DNA of 64,000 nt, from positions 124,001-188,000 of the forward strand of contig BMTH01000008.1 of NCBI GenBank assembly GCA_014649575.1. Direction: 5' to 3'. The notes under the pieces were generated by a model. It worked only from the letters and a program-made list of their open reading frames with translations. It was not told the DNA's origin and searched no databases. Both the position numbers and the translations under genes were made by a program. The DNA is from Streptomyces griseoincarnatus (lineage in GTDB: Bacteria; Actinomycetota; Actinomycetes; Streptomycetales; Streptomycetaceae). This document shows, piece by piece, positions 41,702 through 51,789 of the stretch; the first letter of the stretch is position 1, and each line of letters starts with the position of its first letter.

Positions 41702-43285
41702 ATGAGAAAACGCGCAGCCGTGCTGTGCGGCGCCGCCGCCGTTGTCGCCTCGGGCCTCACGGCCGTGCCCGCCGAGGCCGGCGCCCCGCACGCCCCGGAG
41801 ACGTTCCACGCCGCCGCCCCGGCCTGGAAGAAGTGCGCCACCGACGACTACCCGACGCTGCAGTGCGCGTCCGTCGAGGTGCCGCTGGACCACGCCGACC
41901 CCTCCGGGCGCACGATCACGCTGGCGCTGTCGCGCGTCCCGCACACCGCGAAGAAGTACCAGGGCCCGCTGCTGGTGAACCCGGGCGGCCCGGGCGGCAG
42001 CGGACTGACGCTCGCCGGGTTCGTCGCCGCGTCGCTGCCGAAGAAGGTCGCCGCCGAGTACGACGTCGTCGGGTTCGACCCGCGTGGCGTGGGCGAGAGC
42101 CGCCCGGCCCTGGACTGCGTGCCGGGCCACTTCGACGCCGTACGCCCCGACTCGGTGCCCACCTCGCCCGAGGTGGAGCAGGCCAACCTGAACCGCGCGA
42201 AGTCCTTCGCCGAGGCGTGCGGGCGCAAGTACGGGGACCTGCTGCCGCACATGACCACGACGGCCGCCGCGCGCGACCTGGACGTGATCCGGCAGGCGCT
42301 GGGCGCGGAGCGCGTCAACTACTTCGGTTACTCCTACGGCACCTATCTCGGCACCGTGTACGCCAAGCTCCACCCGCAGCGGGTGCGGCGTCTGGTGCTG
42401 GACTCCGTGGTCGACCCGACGGGCGTCTGGTACGACTCCAACCTCGACCAGAACCAGGCGTTCAACGCCCGCCACCGCGCCTTCATGGACTGGGTCGCCA
42501 AGCACGACGCGACGTACCGCCTCGGCACCGACGCGGAGAAGATCGAGGCCGCCTGGTACGCGATGCGGTCCGGGCTCAAGGAGAACCCGGCCGGCGGGAA
42601 GGTCGGACCGGCCGAGCTGGAGGACACCTACCTTCCGGGCGGCTACTACAACGGCTACTGGCCCTACCTGGCCGAGGCGTTCGCCGCCTACGTGAACGAG
42701 AAGGACGGCGGGCCACTGGTCGAGGCGTACGAGAACTTCGGCGCCACCGACGTCGCCGGGGACAACGGCTACAGCGTCTACACGGCGATCGAGTGCCGGG
42801 ACGCGGTCTGGCCGCGGGACTGGGCGCAGTGGCGCAAGGACAACTGGGAGATGTACGAGCGGGCGCCGTTCATGTCCTGGAACAACGCCTGGTACAACGC
42901 ACCGTGCGCGTACTGGCCGGTCGAGTCGGCGCGGCCGGAGCGGATCAACACCACGAGCCAGGTGCCGCCCGCGCTGCTGTTCCAGGCCACGGACGACGCG
43001 GCCACCCCGTACCAGGGCGCCGTCACGGTGCACCGCCGGCTGGAGCGCTCCAGCCTGGTGGTCGAGTCGGGCGGCGGCAACCACGGCATCACGCTGAGCG
43101 GCAACGCCTGCCTGGACCGGCACCTGGCGGCGTACCTGGCCGACGGCACACTGCCGCGCGGCAGCCACGGGGACGCCGACGCGGTGTGCGCGGCGCTGCC
43201 CGACCCGAAGCCGCTGACCTCGAAGGCGGCCCCCGGCACGGCCCGCGGCTCCGTCCTCCACGGCCTCCTCGGCTCCCGCATCTGA
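41702..43285 (+). CDS. Secreted alpha/beta hydrolase (tripeptidyl aminopeptidase-type)
   Basis: A 527-aa secreted enzyme of the Streptomyces SlpD/Tap S33 group. Signal peptide MRKRAAVLCGAAAV...AEA, cleaved near residue 27. Motifs: oxyanion LLVNPGGPGGSG, nucleophile NYFGYSYGTYLGTVYA, acid FQATDDAATPYQ and His GGGNHGITLSG. A C-terminal TAP-like domain is present. It releases tripeptides from secreted peptides. GGGAGAACC precedes the ATG. Confidence 0.9.
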   Translation: MRKRAAVLCGAAAVVASGLTAVPAEAGAPHAPETFHAAAPAWKKCATDDYPTLQCASVEVPLDHADPSGRTITLALSRVPHTAKKYQGPLLVNPGGPGGSGLTLAGFVAASLPKKVAAEYDVVGFDPRGVGESRPALDCVPGHFDAVRPDSVPTSPEVEQANLNRAKSFAEACGRKYGDLLPHMTTTAAARDLDVIRQALGAERVNYFGYSYGTYLGTVYAKLHPQRVRRLVLDSVVDPTGVWYDSNLDQNQAFNARHRAFMDWVAKHDATYRLGTDAEKIEAAWYAMRSGLKENPAGGKVGPAELEDTYLPGGYYNGYWPYLAEAFAAYVNEKDGGPLVEAYENFGATDVAGDNGYSVYTAIECRDAVWPRDWAQWRKDNWEMYERAPFMSWNNAWYNAPCAYWPVESARPERINTTSQVPPALLFQATDDAATPYQGAVTVHRRLERSSLVVESGGGNHGITLSGNACLDRHLAAYLADGTLPRGSHGDADAVCAALPDPKPLTSKAAPGTARGSVLHGLLGSRI

Positions 43286-43325
43286 CCCGCGGAAACCCGG
43301 GGGCGGACGCGCGGCACGGTGGGCC

Positions 43326-43892
43326 ATGATGACCCGCATGACCCGTCTGCCCCGCGCGTCCGCCCCCGCTCGCGTCCGTATCCGCCCGATGACCGCCGAC
43401 GACAGCGACGAGGTCGCCGCGATGCGGGTGAGGGGGTGGCAGCACGCGTACCGCGGGATGATCCCGCAGGCGTGTCTGGACGCGATGGACGTCGCGGCGG
43501 AGGCCGGGAAGCAGCGGGCGCGGCTCGCGGCCGGGGACGGCAGCGTGGTGAACCTGGTCGCCGAGGCGGCGGACGGCACGCTCGCCGGCTGGGCCGCCTA
43601 CGGGCCGTACCGGGACGGCGAGGTGCGCACCGGCGACGGCGAGCTGTACGCCCTGTACCTGCCGCCCGAGCGGATCGGGCAGGGGGTGGGGCGCGCCCTG
43701 CTGACCGAGGTGAGCGGCCGCTGCGCGGCGGCCGGGCTCCCTCGGATGTTCCTGTGGGTGCTCAAGGAGAACGCGCGCGCCCGCCGTTTCTACGAGGCCG
43801 CGGGCTTCACGCCGGACGGCGCCGAGGAGCCCTTCGAGGTGGGCGGGGTCGCGGTGCCGGAGGTGCGGTACGTGCGGGCTCTCGCCGGCTGA
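43326..43892 (+). CDS. GNAT N-acetyltransferase
   Basis: A 188-aa GNAT protein: VRIRPMTADDSDEVAAMRVRGWQHAYRGMIPQACLDAM, then LYLPPERIGQGVGRALLTEVSGRC (acetyl-CoA QGVGRAL loop) and LWVLKENARARRFYEAAGFTPDGAEE. ATGs at 43326, 43329 and 43338 are all possible. Substrate unknown. Confidence 0.85.
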   Translation: MMTRMTRLPRASAPARVRIRPMTADDSDEVAAMRVRGWQHAYRGMIPQACLDAMDVAAEAGKQRARLAAGDGSVVNLVAEAADGTLAGWAAYGPYRDGEVRTGDGELYALYLPPERIGQGVGRALLTEVSGRCAAAGLPRMFLWVLKENARARRFYEAAGFTPDGAEEPFEVGGVAVPEVRYVRALAG

Positions 43893-44283
43893 CCGGGTCA
43901 GATCCACGTCGGGCCCGGACCTGCCCCTCCTGTGACCGCCCCGTCCTGTGACCGCCCTGTCCTGGTCCGGGCAGGCCCCCGCGCACAGCCGAGCGCCGAG
44001 CCGCCGTTCCCCCTCCGCGGACGGGACACGCGCCCTCCCTCACCGGCTCGCGGAACGGGCGGCCTGTCCCTGTCCGGGCCGAGCCCCGCGCCCGGCCGTG
44101 CGGCGCCGGCCGGCCGCTCCCGTCCGCGGACGGGACACCCCGCCTGCTCGCAGGAGCTGTCCGAGGTCCGGCGGGCCCTCGCCCTCGCCCGCTCGCGGAA
44201 GCGGTCCAGGGTCCGGCGGGTCCCGGGGCGCGGGGAGGGGACCGGTGGCGGGGTGCGACAGCGAGGCGACGGCCCGTCAGTCG
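43893..44283. other. Gene-free 390-bp spacer with short repeats
   Basis: I see no gene with a ribosome binding site here; long frames lack typical Streptomyces amino-acid composition. It contains a tandem CCTGTGACCGCCC pair (43930-43960), two copies of GTCCGCGGACGGGACAC about 110 bp apart (near 44017 and 44123), and repeated GGTCCGGCGGG. It separates the GNAT gene from the convergent HEAT-repeat gene. Confidence 0.5.
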
Positions 44284-44889
44284 CTATCGCTGGCCCGGGA
44301 TCCGTCCGCGGGCGCCCCCCTGGTGCGGGATGCGGGCCAGGGCGTGCACCGCCGCCTCCGCCAGGGCCGGGTGCGCGAGAGCCTCGTTCAGCACGGACTC
44401 CGCGCGCGGGTCGCCGAGTTCGCCAAGTCCCTCCACGCAGGCGAGCGCGACCCGGCGGTAGGGGTCGTGCGGGCGCAGCCGGCGGCGGAGGGTGGTGATC
44501 AGGGCCGGGACCGCCTCGGGGGCGCGCAGCTCGGCGAGGAGGCGGACCGGGTGCAGGGCGTAGGCGACGCGGAGTTCGTTGGTGGCGAGGGCGGCGGCGG
44601 CGCGGGCGGTGCGCGGGTCGCCGAGGCGGCCGAGGGCGTAGGCGGCGGCGGCGCAGCGTGACGGGTCGCGGTGGTTGAGGAGGAGCACCAGCGCCTCGAA
44701 GGCCCGCCGGTCGCCGGCCGTTCCCAGTCTGAACGCGGCCAGTTCACGCGCCCACAGCGGCTGCCCGGGAGCGGTGAGGACACCGGCCAGGAGGTCGTGG
44801 TCGTCGGTGGCGGCCAGCCGCTCGAACGCGGCCGTGCCGCCGGACTCCGCCCGTAAGCGCTCCGTGAGCGTTCGCAACTCTTCGTCCAT
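44284..44889 (-). CDS. HEAT-repeat protein
   Basis: A 201-aa helical-repeat protein. Repeats are seen at LWARELAAFRLGTAGDRRAFEALVLLL, CAAAAYALGRLGDPRTARAAAAL, and VALACVEGLGELGDPRAESVLNEALAH (GDPR turn). Such HEAT proteins are scaffolds or phycobilisome-lyase-like; the partner is unknown. TAACCT lies 7 nt before the ATG without a Shine-Dalgarno. It is divergent from the hydroxyacyl-CoA dehydrogenase gene. Confidence 0.82.
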   Translation of the reverse strand: MDEELRTLTERLRAESGGTAAFERLAATDDHDLLAGVLTAPGQPLWARELAAFRLGTAGDRRAFEALVLLLNHRDPSRCAAAAYALGRLGDPRTARAAAALATNELRVAYALHPVRLLAELRAPEAVPALITTLRRRLRPHDPYRRVALACVEGLGELGDPRAESVLNEALAHPALAEAAVHALARIPHQGGARGRIPGQR

Positions 44890-44955
44890 GGCGACGAGGT
44901 TAGGGGGATCACACCGGACGCGGGACCCACCTCACAAATCCGGGGGCTGGCGCGC

Positions 44956-45000
44956 TCGTTACCCGCGAGTTAATCTCAGACGAGCGAGTTACCCACTCGC
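44956..45000. promoter_or_regulatory. Candidate operator pair between HEAT and hbd genes
   Basis: Two related elements: CTCG-TTACCCG-CGAG (44956-44970), with TAATCT (44971-44976) as a possible -10, and GCGAGT-TACCC-ACTCGC (44984-45000), a perfect 6-bp inverted repeat. Both centre on TTACCC flanked by CGAG/CTCG. Such repeats suit a TetR-type acyl-CoA-responsive repressor. The remaining leader (45001-45241) holds two GC hairpins, at about 45108-45130 and 45176-45200. Confidence 0.4.
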
Positions 45001-45241
45001 ACCCTCCTCACGGCGGTCTGGTGACGCGGCCGCAGTGAGTCGCAGTCGGTTCGGTACCCCGTGTACCGCAGTACGGCTCGGCCCCGGGACAGGGCCGGTC
45101 GGACCCACCGCCGGGTTTCCGGCGGTCCGGGCGTGTGCGCTCGCAGCCCGGCCAACACCCGCATCCACGCACGCACCCGGTGCGCCTTCCGGCGCACCCG
45201 GGCGCTGCTTCCGTCGTCACCCTCATTCCTGGAGTCCCGCG

Positions 45242-47047
<1,806 letters not shown>

Positions 47048-47137
47048 GCGGTACCCCGGCGAGCCGTTCCCGGACGGTGCCGAGTGGGGCGGGCTGCTGG
47101 ACCCCGACCGGTTCCCGCCGCCCGCCCGCACCGCCCC

Positions 47138-47162
47138 TCCCCCGCCCCCCGAGGGCGGGGGA
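47138..47162 (+). terminator. Hairpin after the hydroxyacyl-CoA dehydrogenase gene
   Basis: A 10-bp stem (TCCCCCGCCC / GGGCGGGGGA) with a CCCGA loop lies 91 bp after the stop and about 49 bp before the TetR start. No T-run follows. It may separate the two transcripts. Confidence 0.45.
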
Positions 47163-47210
47163 AGCCCCGGTCACGCGCACCGCACCGCGCGTATGCAGTA
47201 CGTTCAGGGC

Positions 47211-48026
47211 ATGTCCCAGCCCGCCAAGTCCGTACGTACGCCAGCCACGACCGAGCCGCCGGAGTCCACGGCCGGCTCGCGTGCCGCCGCCCAGCGGCTG
47301 AAAATGCGCCGGGAGCTCGCGGCCGCCGCGATGGAGCTGTTCGCGACCAAGGGGTACGAGGCGACCACCGTCGACGAGATCGCGGCCGCCGCCGGGGTGG
47401 CCCGCCGCACGTTCTTCCGCCACTTCCGCTCCAAGGAGGAGGCGATCTTCCCCGACCACGACGACACCCTGGTGCGCGCCGAGGCGGTGCTCAACGCCGC
47501 CCCCGCGCACGAGCACCCGCTCGACACGGTGTGCCGGGGCATCAAAGAGGTCATGAAGATGTACGCGGCACGGCCGGACATCTCGGTCGCCCGCTACAAG
47601 CTGACCCGTGAGGTGCCCACCCTGCGGGAGGCGGAGATCGCCTCGGTGGCCCGCTACGAGCGGCTCTTCACCCGCTATCTGCTGGGCCACTTCGACGAGC
47701 ACGCGCACGACGACGACGCCAACGACGACCCGCTGCTGGCGGAGGTCGCCGCGTCCGCGGTCGTCACGGCGCACAACCACGTGCTGCGGCGCTGGCTGCG
47801 GGCGGGCGGCCAGGGCGACGTGGAGGCGCAGCTGGACCACGCCTTCGCGATCGTGCGGAAGACCTTCGGCACGGGGATCATGGCGGGCCGGCGCACGGCC
47901 TCCCCGCAGCGGCCGCCGGCGGCCACGGCCTCCGCGCACGGCGAGGTGCTGGTGACGGTCGCCCGCACCGACGCCCCGCTGGAGGAGGTCATGGAGGCCA
48001 TCGAGCGGGCCCTCAAGGAGCGCTGA
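47211..48026 (+). CDS. TetR family transcriptional regulator
   Basis: A 271-aa regulator. The N-terminal HTH (about 28-75) is RRELAAAAMELFATKGYEATTVDEIAAAAGVARRTFFRHFRSKEEAIF. The ligand domain follows (LTREVPTLREAEIASVARYERL). The C-terminus is longer than usual, with a final VTVARTDAPLEEVMEAIERAL helix. The start at 47211 is supported by TACGTT six nt upstream (leaderless); an ATG at 47193 lies further upstream. Between hbd and ccr, it probably senses an acyl-CoA and controls the EMC genes. Confidence 0.87.
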   Translation: MSQPAKSVRTPATTEPPESTAGSRAAAQRLKMRRELAAAAMELFATKGYEATTVDEIAAAAGVARRTFFRHFRSKEEAIFPDHDDTLVRAEAVLNAAPAHEHPLDTVCRGIKEVMKMYAARPDISVARYKLTREVPTLREAEIASVARYERLFTRYLLGHFDEHAHDDDANDDPLLAEVAASAVVTAHNHVLRRWLRAGGQGDVEAQLDHAFAIVRKTFGTGIMAGRRTASPQRPPAATASAHGEVLVTVARTDAPLEEVMEAIERALKER

Positions 48027-48048
48027 CCCGCCTTCCGACGCTGTGATG

Positions 48049-48075
48049 ACGGCCACCCTTCGGGGTGGCCGTTTT
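48049..48075 (+). terminator. Rho-independent terminator after the TetR gene
   Basis: A 10-bp perfect stem (ACGGCCACCC / GGGTGGCCGT) with a stable TTCG tetraloop is followed by TTT, 22 bp after the stop. This is the most canonical terminator in the window. Confidence 0.85.
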
Positions 48076-48170
48076 GCCATGTCAGGGGCGCTTTTCGCCC
48101 ACGTTTCCGAGGCGTTTCGATCGATCATCGCTCATCTGAGGCGTAAAGATTTCACCTGAGAGCAAGTTCT

Positions 48171-48212
48171 GGCACGCAGTGCCTTGCCGACTGACACGGC
48201 GTGCCATACGTT
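48171..48212 (+). promoter_or_regulatory. Predicted promoter of the EMC operon with an inverted repeat around the -35
   Basis: TTGCCG (48184-48189), 17 bp, then TACGTT (48207-48212) fits a housekeeping (HrdB-type) promoter and would give a leader of about 190 nt. GGCACGC (48171-48177) and GCGTGCC (48199-48205) form an inverted repeat that brackets the -35, a likely operator. The surrounding 48085-48175 is A/T-rich for this genome. Confidence 0.5.
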
Positions 48213-48405
48213 GAAGGAGTCCGGGCGAGTCCCGGCGGGTCCACCACCCGCACGCCCGGCGCCTGCGTCACAGGCACCCTCCCGCGCAACCACGCGCTGC
48301 CGAAGCACCACCCGCCGAACCGACGGCACCCCTCAACCCTCAGCAGCACACCGACGTAACCCTCAGCGCCCCTCCCTCAGGGCGCCCATCGCCGGAGGCA
48401 ACACC
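48213..48405 (+). other. C-rich 5' leader of the EMC operon
   Basis: No gene is seen. The stretch 48235-48400 is rich in C and A and poor in T (many ACC/CCG/CAC steps). One small hairpin (GCCTG-CGTCA-CAGGC, near 48260) and one before the gene (CCCTC-AG-type repeats) are visible. I found no cobalamin B12 box. C-rich unstructured RNA of this sort can be a Rho-loading site. Confidence 0.45.
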
Positions 48406-49749
48406 GTGACCGTCAAGGACATCCTGGCCGCGATCCAGTCGCCCGACTCCACGTCGGAGGACTTCGCCGCCCTGCCGCTCCCCGAGTCGTACCGCGCGAT
48501 CACCGTGCACAAGGACGAAACGGAGATGTTCGCGGGCCTCGCCACCCGCGACAAGGACCCCCGCAAGTCGATCCACCTCGACGACGTGCCGCTGCCCGAG
48601 CTGGGCCCCGGCGAGGCCCTGGTCGCCGTGATGGCCTCCTCGGTCAACTACAACTCGGTGTGGACCTCGATCTTCGAGCCGCTGTCCACCTTCGGGTTCC
48701 TCGAGCGCTACGGCCGCACCAGTGAGCTGGCCAAGCGCCACGACCTGCCGTACCACATCATCGGCTCCGACCTCGCGGGCGTCGTGCTGCGCACCGGTCC
48801 CGGCGTCAACTCGTGGAAGCCCGGCGACGAGGTCGTCGCGCACTGCCTGTCCGTCGAGCTGGAGTCCTCCGACGGTCACAACGACACGATGCTCGACCCC
48901 GAGCAGCGGATCTGGGGCTTCGAGACGAACTTCGGCGGCCTCGCCGAGATCGCGCTGGTGAAGTCCAACCAGCTGATGCCGAAGCCGGACCACCTCAGCT
49001 GGGAGGAGGCCGCCGCCCCCGGCCTGGTCAACTCCACCGCCTACCGCCAGCTCGTCTCCCGCAACGGCGCCGGCATGAAGCAGGGCGACAACGTCCTCAT
49101 CTGGGGCGCGAGCGGCGGCCTCGGCTCCTACGCCACCCAGTTCGCGCTGGCCGGCGGCGCCAACCCGATCTGCGTCGTCTCCAGCGACCAGAAGGCGGAG
49201 ATCTGCCGGAAGATGGGCGCCGAGGCGATCATCGACCGCAACGCCGAGGGCTACAAGTTCTGGAAGGACGAGAACACCCAGGACCCCAAGGAGTGGAAGC
49301 GCTTCGGCAAGCGCATCCGCGAACTCACCGGCGGCGAGGACATCGACATCGTCTTCGAGCACCCCGGCCGCGAGACCTTCGGCGCCTCGGTCTTCGTCAC
49401 CCGCAAGGGCGGCACCATCACCACCTGCGCGTCGACCTCGGGCTACATGCACCAGTACGACAACCGCTACCTGTGGATGTCCCTGAAGCGCATCATCGGC
49501 TCCCACTTCGCCAACTACCGCGAGGCCTGGGAGGCCAACCGCCTCATCGCCAAGGGCAAGATCCACCCCACGCTCTCGAAGACCTACGCCCTGGAGGACA
49601 CCGGCCAGGCCGCCTACGACGTGCACCGCAACCTCCACCAGGGCAAGGTCGGCGTGCTGTGCCTCGCCCCCGAGGAGGGCCTCGGCGTGCGCGACCACGA
49701 GAAGCGGGCCAAGCACATCGACGCCATCAACCGCTTCCGGAACATCTGA
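48406..49749 (+). CDS. ccr: Crotonyl-CoA carboxylase/reductase
   Basis: A 447-aa MDR-family enzyme that reduces crotonyl-CoA with NADPH and fixes CO2 to give (2S)-ethylmalonyl-CoA. The N-terminal domain has the crotonyl-CoA-reductase core and the Rossmann motif LIWGASGGLGSYATQ. Asn83 (in VNYNSVW), Phe172/Glu173 (GFETNFGG) and His367 (GSHFAN) correspond, offset by two, to the CO2-binding residues I recall for Kitasatospora Ccr (Asn81, Phe170, Glu171, His365). So it is a carboxylase, not a simple reductase. GGAGG precedes the GTG. First gene of ccr-ecm-mcl-mch-mcd. Confidence 0.95.
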   Translation: MTVKDILAAIQSPDSTSEDFAALPLPESYRAITVHKDETEMFAGLATRDKDPRKSIHLDDVPLPELGPGEALVAVMASSVNYNSVWTSIFEPLSTFGFLERYGRTSELAKRHDLPYHIIGSDLAGVVLRTGPGVNSWKPGDEVVAHCLSVELESSDGHNDTMLDPEQRIWGFETNFGGLAEIALVKSNQLMPKPDHLSWEEAAAPGLVNSTAYRQLVSRNGAGMKQGDNVLIWGASGGLGSYATQFALAGGANPICVVSSDQKAEICRKMGAEAIIDRNAEGYKFWKDENTQDPKEWKRFGKRIRELTGGEDIDIVFEHPGRETFGASVFVTRKGGTITTCASTSGYMHQYDNRYLWMSLKRIIGSHFANYREAWEANRLIAKGKIHPTLSKTYALEDTGQAAYDVHRNLHQGKVGVLCLAPEEGLGVRDHEKRAKHIDAINRFRNI

Positions 49750-49761
49750 GGCAGGGCGGAC

Positions 49762-51789
49762 ATGACAGAGCGCCAGAAGGACCGTCCGTGGCTCATGCGG
49801 ACGTACGCCGGCCACTCGACCGCCGAGGCGTCCAACGAGCTGTACCGGCGCAACCTCGCCAAGGGGCAGACCGGGCTGTCGGTCGCGTTCGACCTGCCGA
49901 CCCAGACCGGCTACGACTCCGACCACGTCCTCGCCCGCGGCGAGGTCGGCCGGGTCGGCGTGCCGGTCGCGCACCTCGGTGACATGCGCCGGCTGTTCCA
50001 GGACATCCCCCTGGAGCAGATGAACACCTCGATGACGATCAACGCCACCGCCATGTGGCTGCTGGCGCTCTACCAGGTCGTCGCCGAGGAGCAGGGCGCG
50101 GACGTCACCAAGCTCCAGGGCACGACCCAGAACGACATCGTCAAGGAGTACCTGTCCCGCGGGACGCACGTCTTCCCGCCCGGGCCTTCCCTCCGCCTGA
50201 CGACCGACATGATCGCGTACACGGTCTCCCACATCCCGAAGTGGAACCCGATCAACATCTGCAGCTACCACCTGCAGGAGGCCGGGGCCACGCCGGTGCA
50301 GGAGATCGCGTACGCGATGTCCACCGCCATCGCCGTCCTCGACGCGGTGCGCGACAGCGGCCAGGTGCCGCCGGAGCGCATGGGCGACGTCGTCGGCCGC
50401 ATCTCCTTCTTCGTGAACGCGGGCGTCCGCTTCATCGAGGAGATGTGCAAGATGCGCGCCTTCGGCCGCATCTGGGACACCGTCACCCGCGAGCGGTACG
50501 GCATCGAGAACCCCAAGCACCGCCGCTTCCGCTACGGCGTCCAGGTCAACTCGCTCGGGCTGACCGAGGCGCAGCCGGAGAACAACGTCCAGCGGATCGT
50601 GCTGGAGATGCTGGCCGTCACCCTCTCCAAGGACGCCCGCGCGCGTGCCGTTCAGCTGCCCGCCTGGAACGAGGCGCTCGGTCTGCCCCGCCCCTGGGAC
50701 CAGCAGTGGTCCCTGCGCATCCAGCAGGTCCTCGCCTACGAGAGCGACCTGCTGGAGTACGAGGACATCTTCGAGGGCTCGAAGGTGATCGAGGCCAAGG
50801 TCGAGGAGCTGGTCGCCGAGGCGACCGCGGAGATCGAGCGGATCCAGGAGATGGGCGGCGCGATGGCCGCCGTGGAGTCCGGCTACCTCAAGTCCCAGCT
50901 CGTCTCCTCGCACGCCGCGCGCCGCGCCCGGATCGAGTCCGGCGAGGAGAGGATCATCGGGGTCAACGCCTTCGAGGGCACCGAGCCCAACCCGCTCACC
51001 GCCGACCTGGACACCGCCATCCAGACCGTCGACCCCGCGGTCGAGGCCCGGGTGATCGCCTCGCTGCAGCACTGGCGCGACACCCGCTACCAGCCGCCCT
51101 TCAACCACCCGCGTCCCTGCAAGGCGCTGGAGAAGCTGAAGGAGGCCGCGCGCGGCACCGACAACCTGATGGAGGCCACCCTGGAGTGCGCCAGGGCCGG
51201 CGTCACCACCGGCGAGTGGGCCGGCGCGCTGCGCGAGGTCTTCGGCGAGTTCCGGGCGCCGACCGGGGTCTCCTCGGCCCCCGTCGCGGTCACCGCCGAG
51301 GAGGGCTCCGCCCTGTCGGAGGTCCGCCGGAAGGTGGAACTCACGGCGAAGGACCTCGGCGTGGGCAAGCTGCGCTTCCTGGTCGGCAAGCCCGGCCTGG
51401 ACGGCCACTCCAACGGCGCCGAGCAGATCGCCGTGCGGGCCCGCGACGCCGGGTTCGAGGTGGTCTACCAGGGCATCCGGCTCACCCCGGAGCAGATCGT
51501 GGACGCCGCGCTTGCGGAGGACGTCCACGCGGTGGGGCTGTCGATCCTCTCCGGATCGCACGCCCAGCTGGTCCCGGACGTGCTCGAACGGCTCCGTGTG
51601 GCCGGCGCCACGGACATTCCCGTGATCGCCGGTGGCATCATCCCCAGCGGTGACGCCGAACAGCTGCGGGCCGCGGGAGTCGCCGCGGTCTTCACGCCGA
51701 AGGACTTCGACATCACCGGGATCATCGGCCGCATCGTCGACGAGATCCGCAACGCGAACAAGCTCGACCCCCTGGAGGTCCCCGCATGA
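49762..51789 (+). CDS. ecm: Ethylmalonyl-CoA mutase (MeaA type)
   Basis: A 675-aa B12-dependent mutase that converts (2R)-ethylmalonyl-CoA to methylsuccinyl-CoA. The TIM barrel starts RPWLMRTYAGHSTAEASNELYRRNLAKGQTGLSVAFDLPTQTGYDSD. It differs from methylmalonyl-CoA mutase by the MeaA-type LARGEVGRVGVPVAHLGDM. The C-terminal cobalamin domain has DGHSNG (547-552, axial His549) plus LSILSGSH and AGGIIPSGD. It begins 12 bp after ccr. Confidence 0.93.
   Translation: MTERQKDRPWLMRTYAGHSTAEASNELYRRNLAKGQTGLSVAFDLPTQTGYDSDHVLARGEVGRVGVPVAHLGDMRRLFQDIPLEQMNTSMTINATAMWLLALYQVVAEEQGADVTKLQGTTQNDIVKEYLSRGTHVFPPGPSLRLTTDMIAYTVSHIPKWNPINICSYHLQEAGATPVQEIAYAMSTAIAVLDAVRDSGQVPPERMGDVVGRISFFVNAGVRFIEEMCKMRAFGRIWDTVTRERYGIENPKHRRFRYGVQVNSLGLTEAQPENNVQRIVLEMLAVTLSKDARARAVQLPAWNEALGLPRPWDQQWSLRIQQVLAYESDLLEYEDIFEGSKVIEAKVEELVAEATAEIERIQEMGGAMAAVESGYLKSQLVSSHAARRARIESGEERIIGVNAFEGTEPNPLTADLDTAIQTVDPAVEARVIASLQHWRDTRYQPPFNHPRPCKALEKLKEAARGTDNLMEATLECARAGVTTGEWAGALREVFGEFRAPTGVSSAPVAVTAEEGSALSEVRRKVELTAKDLGVGKLRFLVGKPGLDGHSNGAEQIAVRARDAGFEVVYQGIRLTPEQIVDAALAEDVHAVGLSILSGSHAQLVPDVLERLRVAGATDIPVIAGGIIPSGDAEQLRAAGVAAVFTPKDFDITGIIGRIVDEIRNANKLDPLEVPA

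Noticed and set aside
43932..44661. Plus-strand open frames in and after the spacer
   Set aside because: Arg/Pro/Gly-rich with no domain, no ribosome binding site, and overlapping the HEAT-repeat gene on the other strand.
48213..48405. Cobalamin riboswitch before the B12-dependent ecm operon
   Set aside because: The B12 box and the GCCACTG core were searched by eye and are not present.
48340..51561. Very long minus-strand open frame opposite ccr-ecm
   Set aside because: It mirrors the codon structure of ccr and ecm, which have full domain motifs; the reverse frame has repetitive Val/Gly/Leu/Asp composition and no motif.
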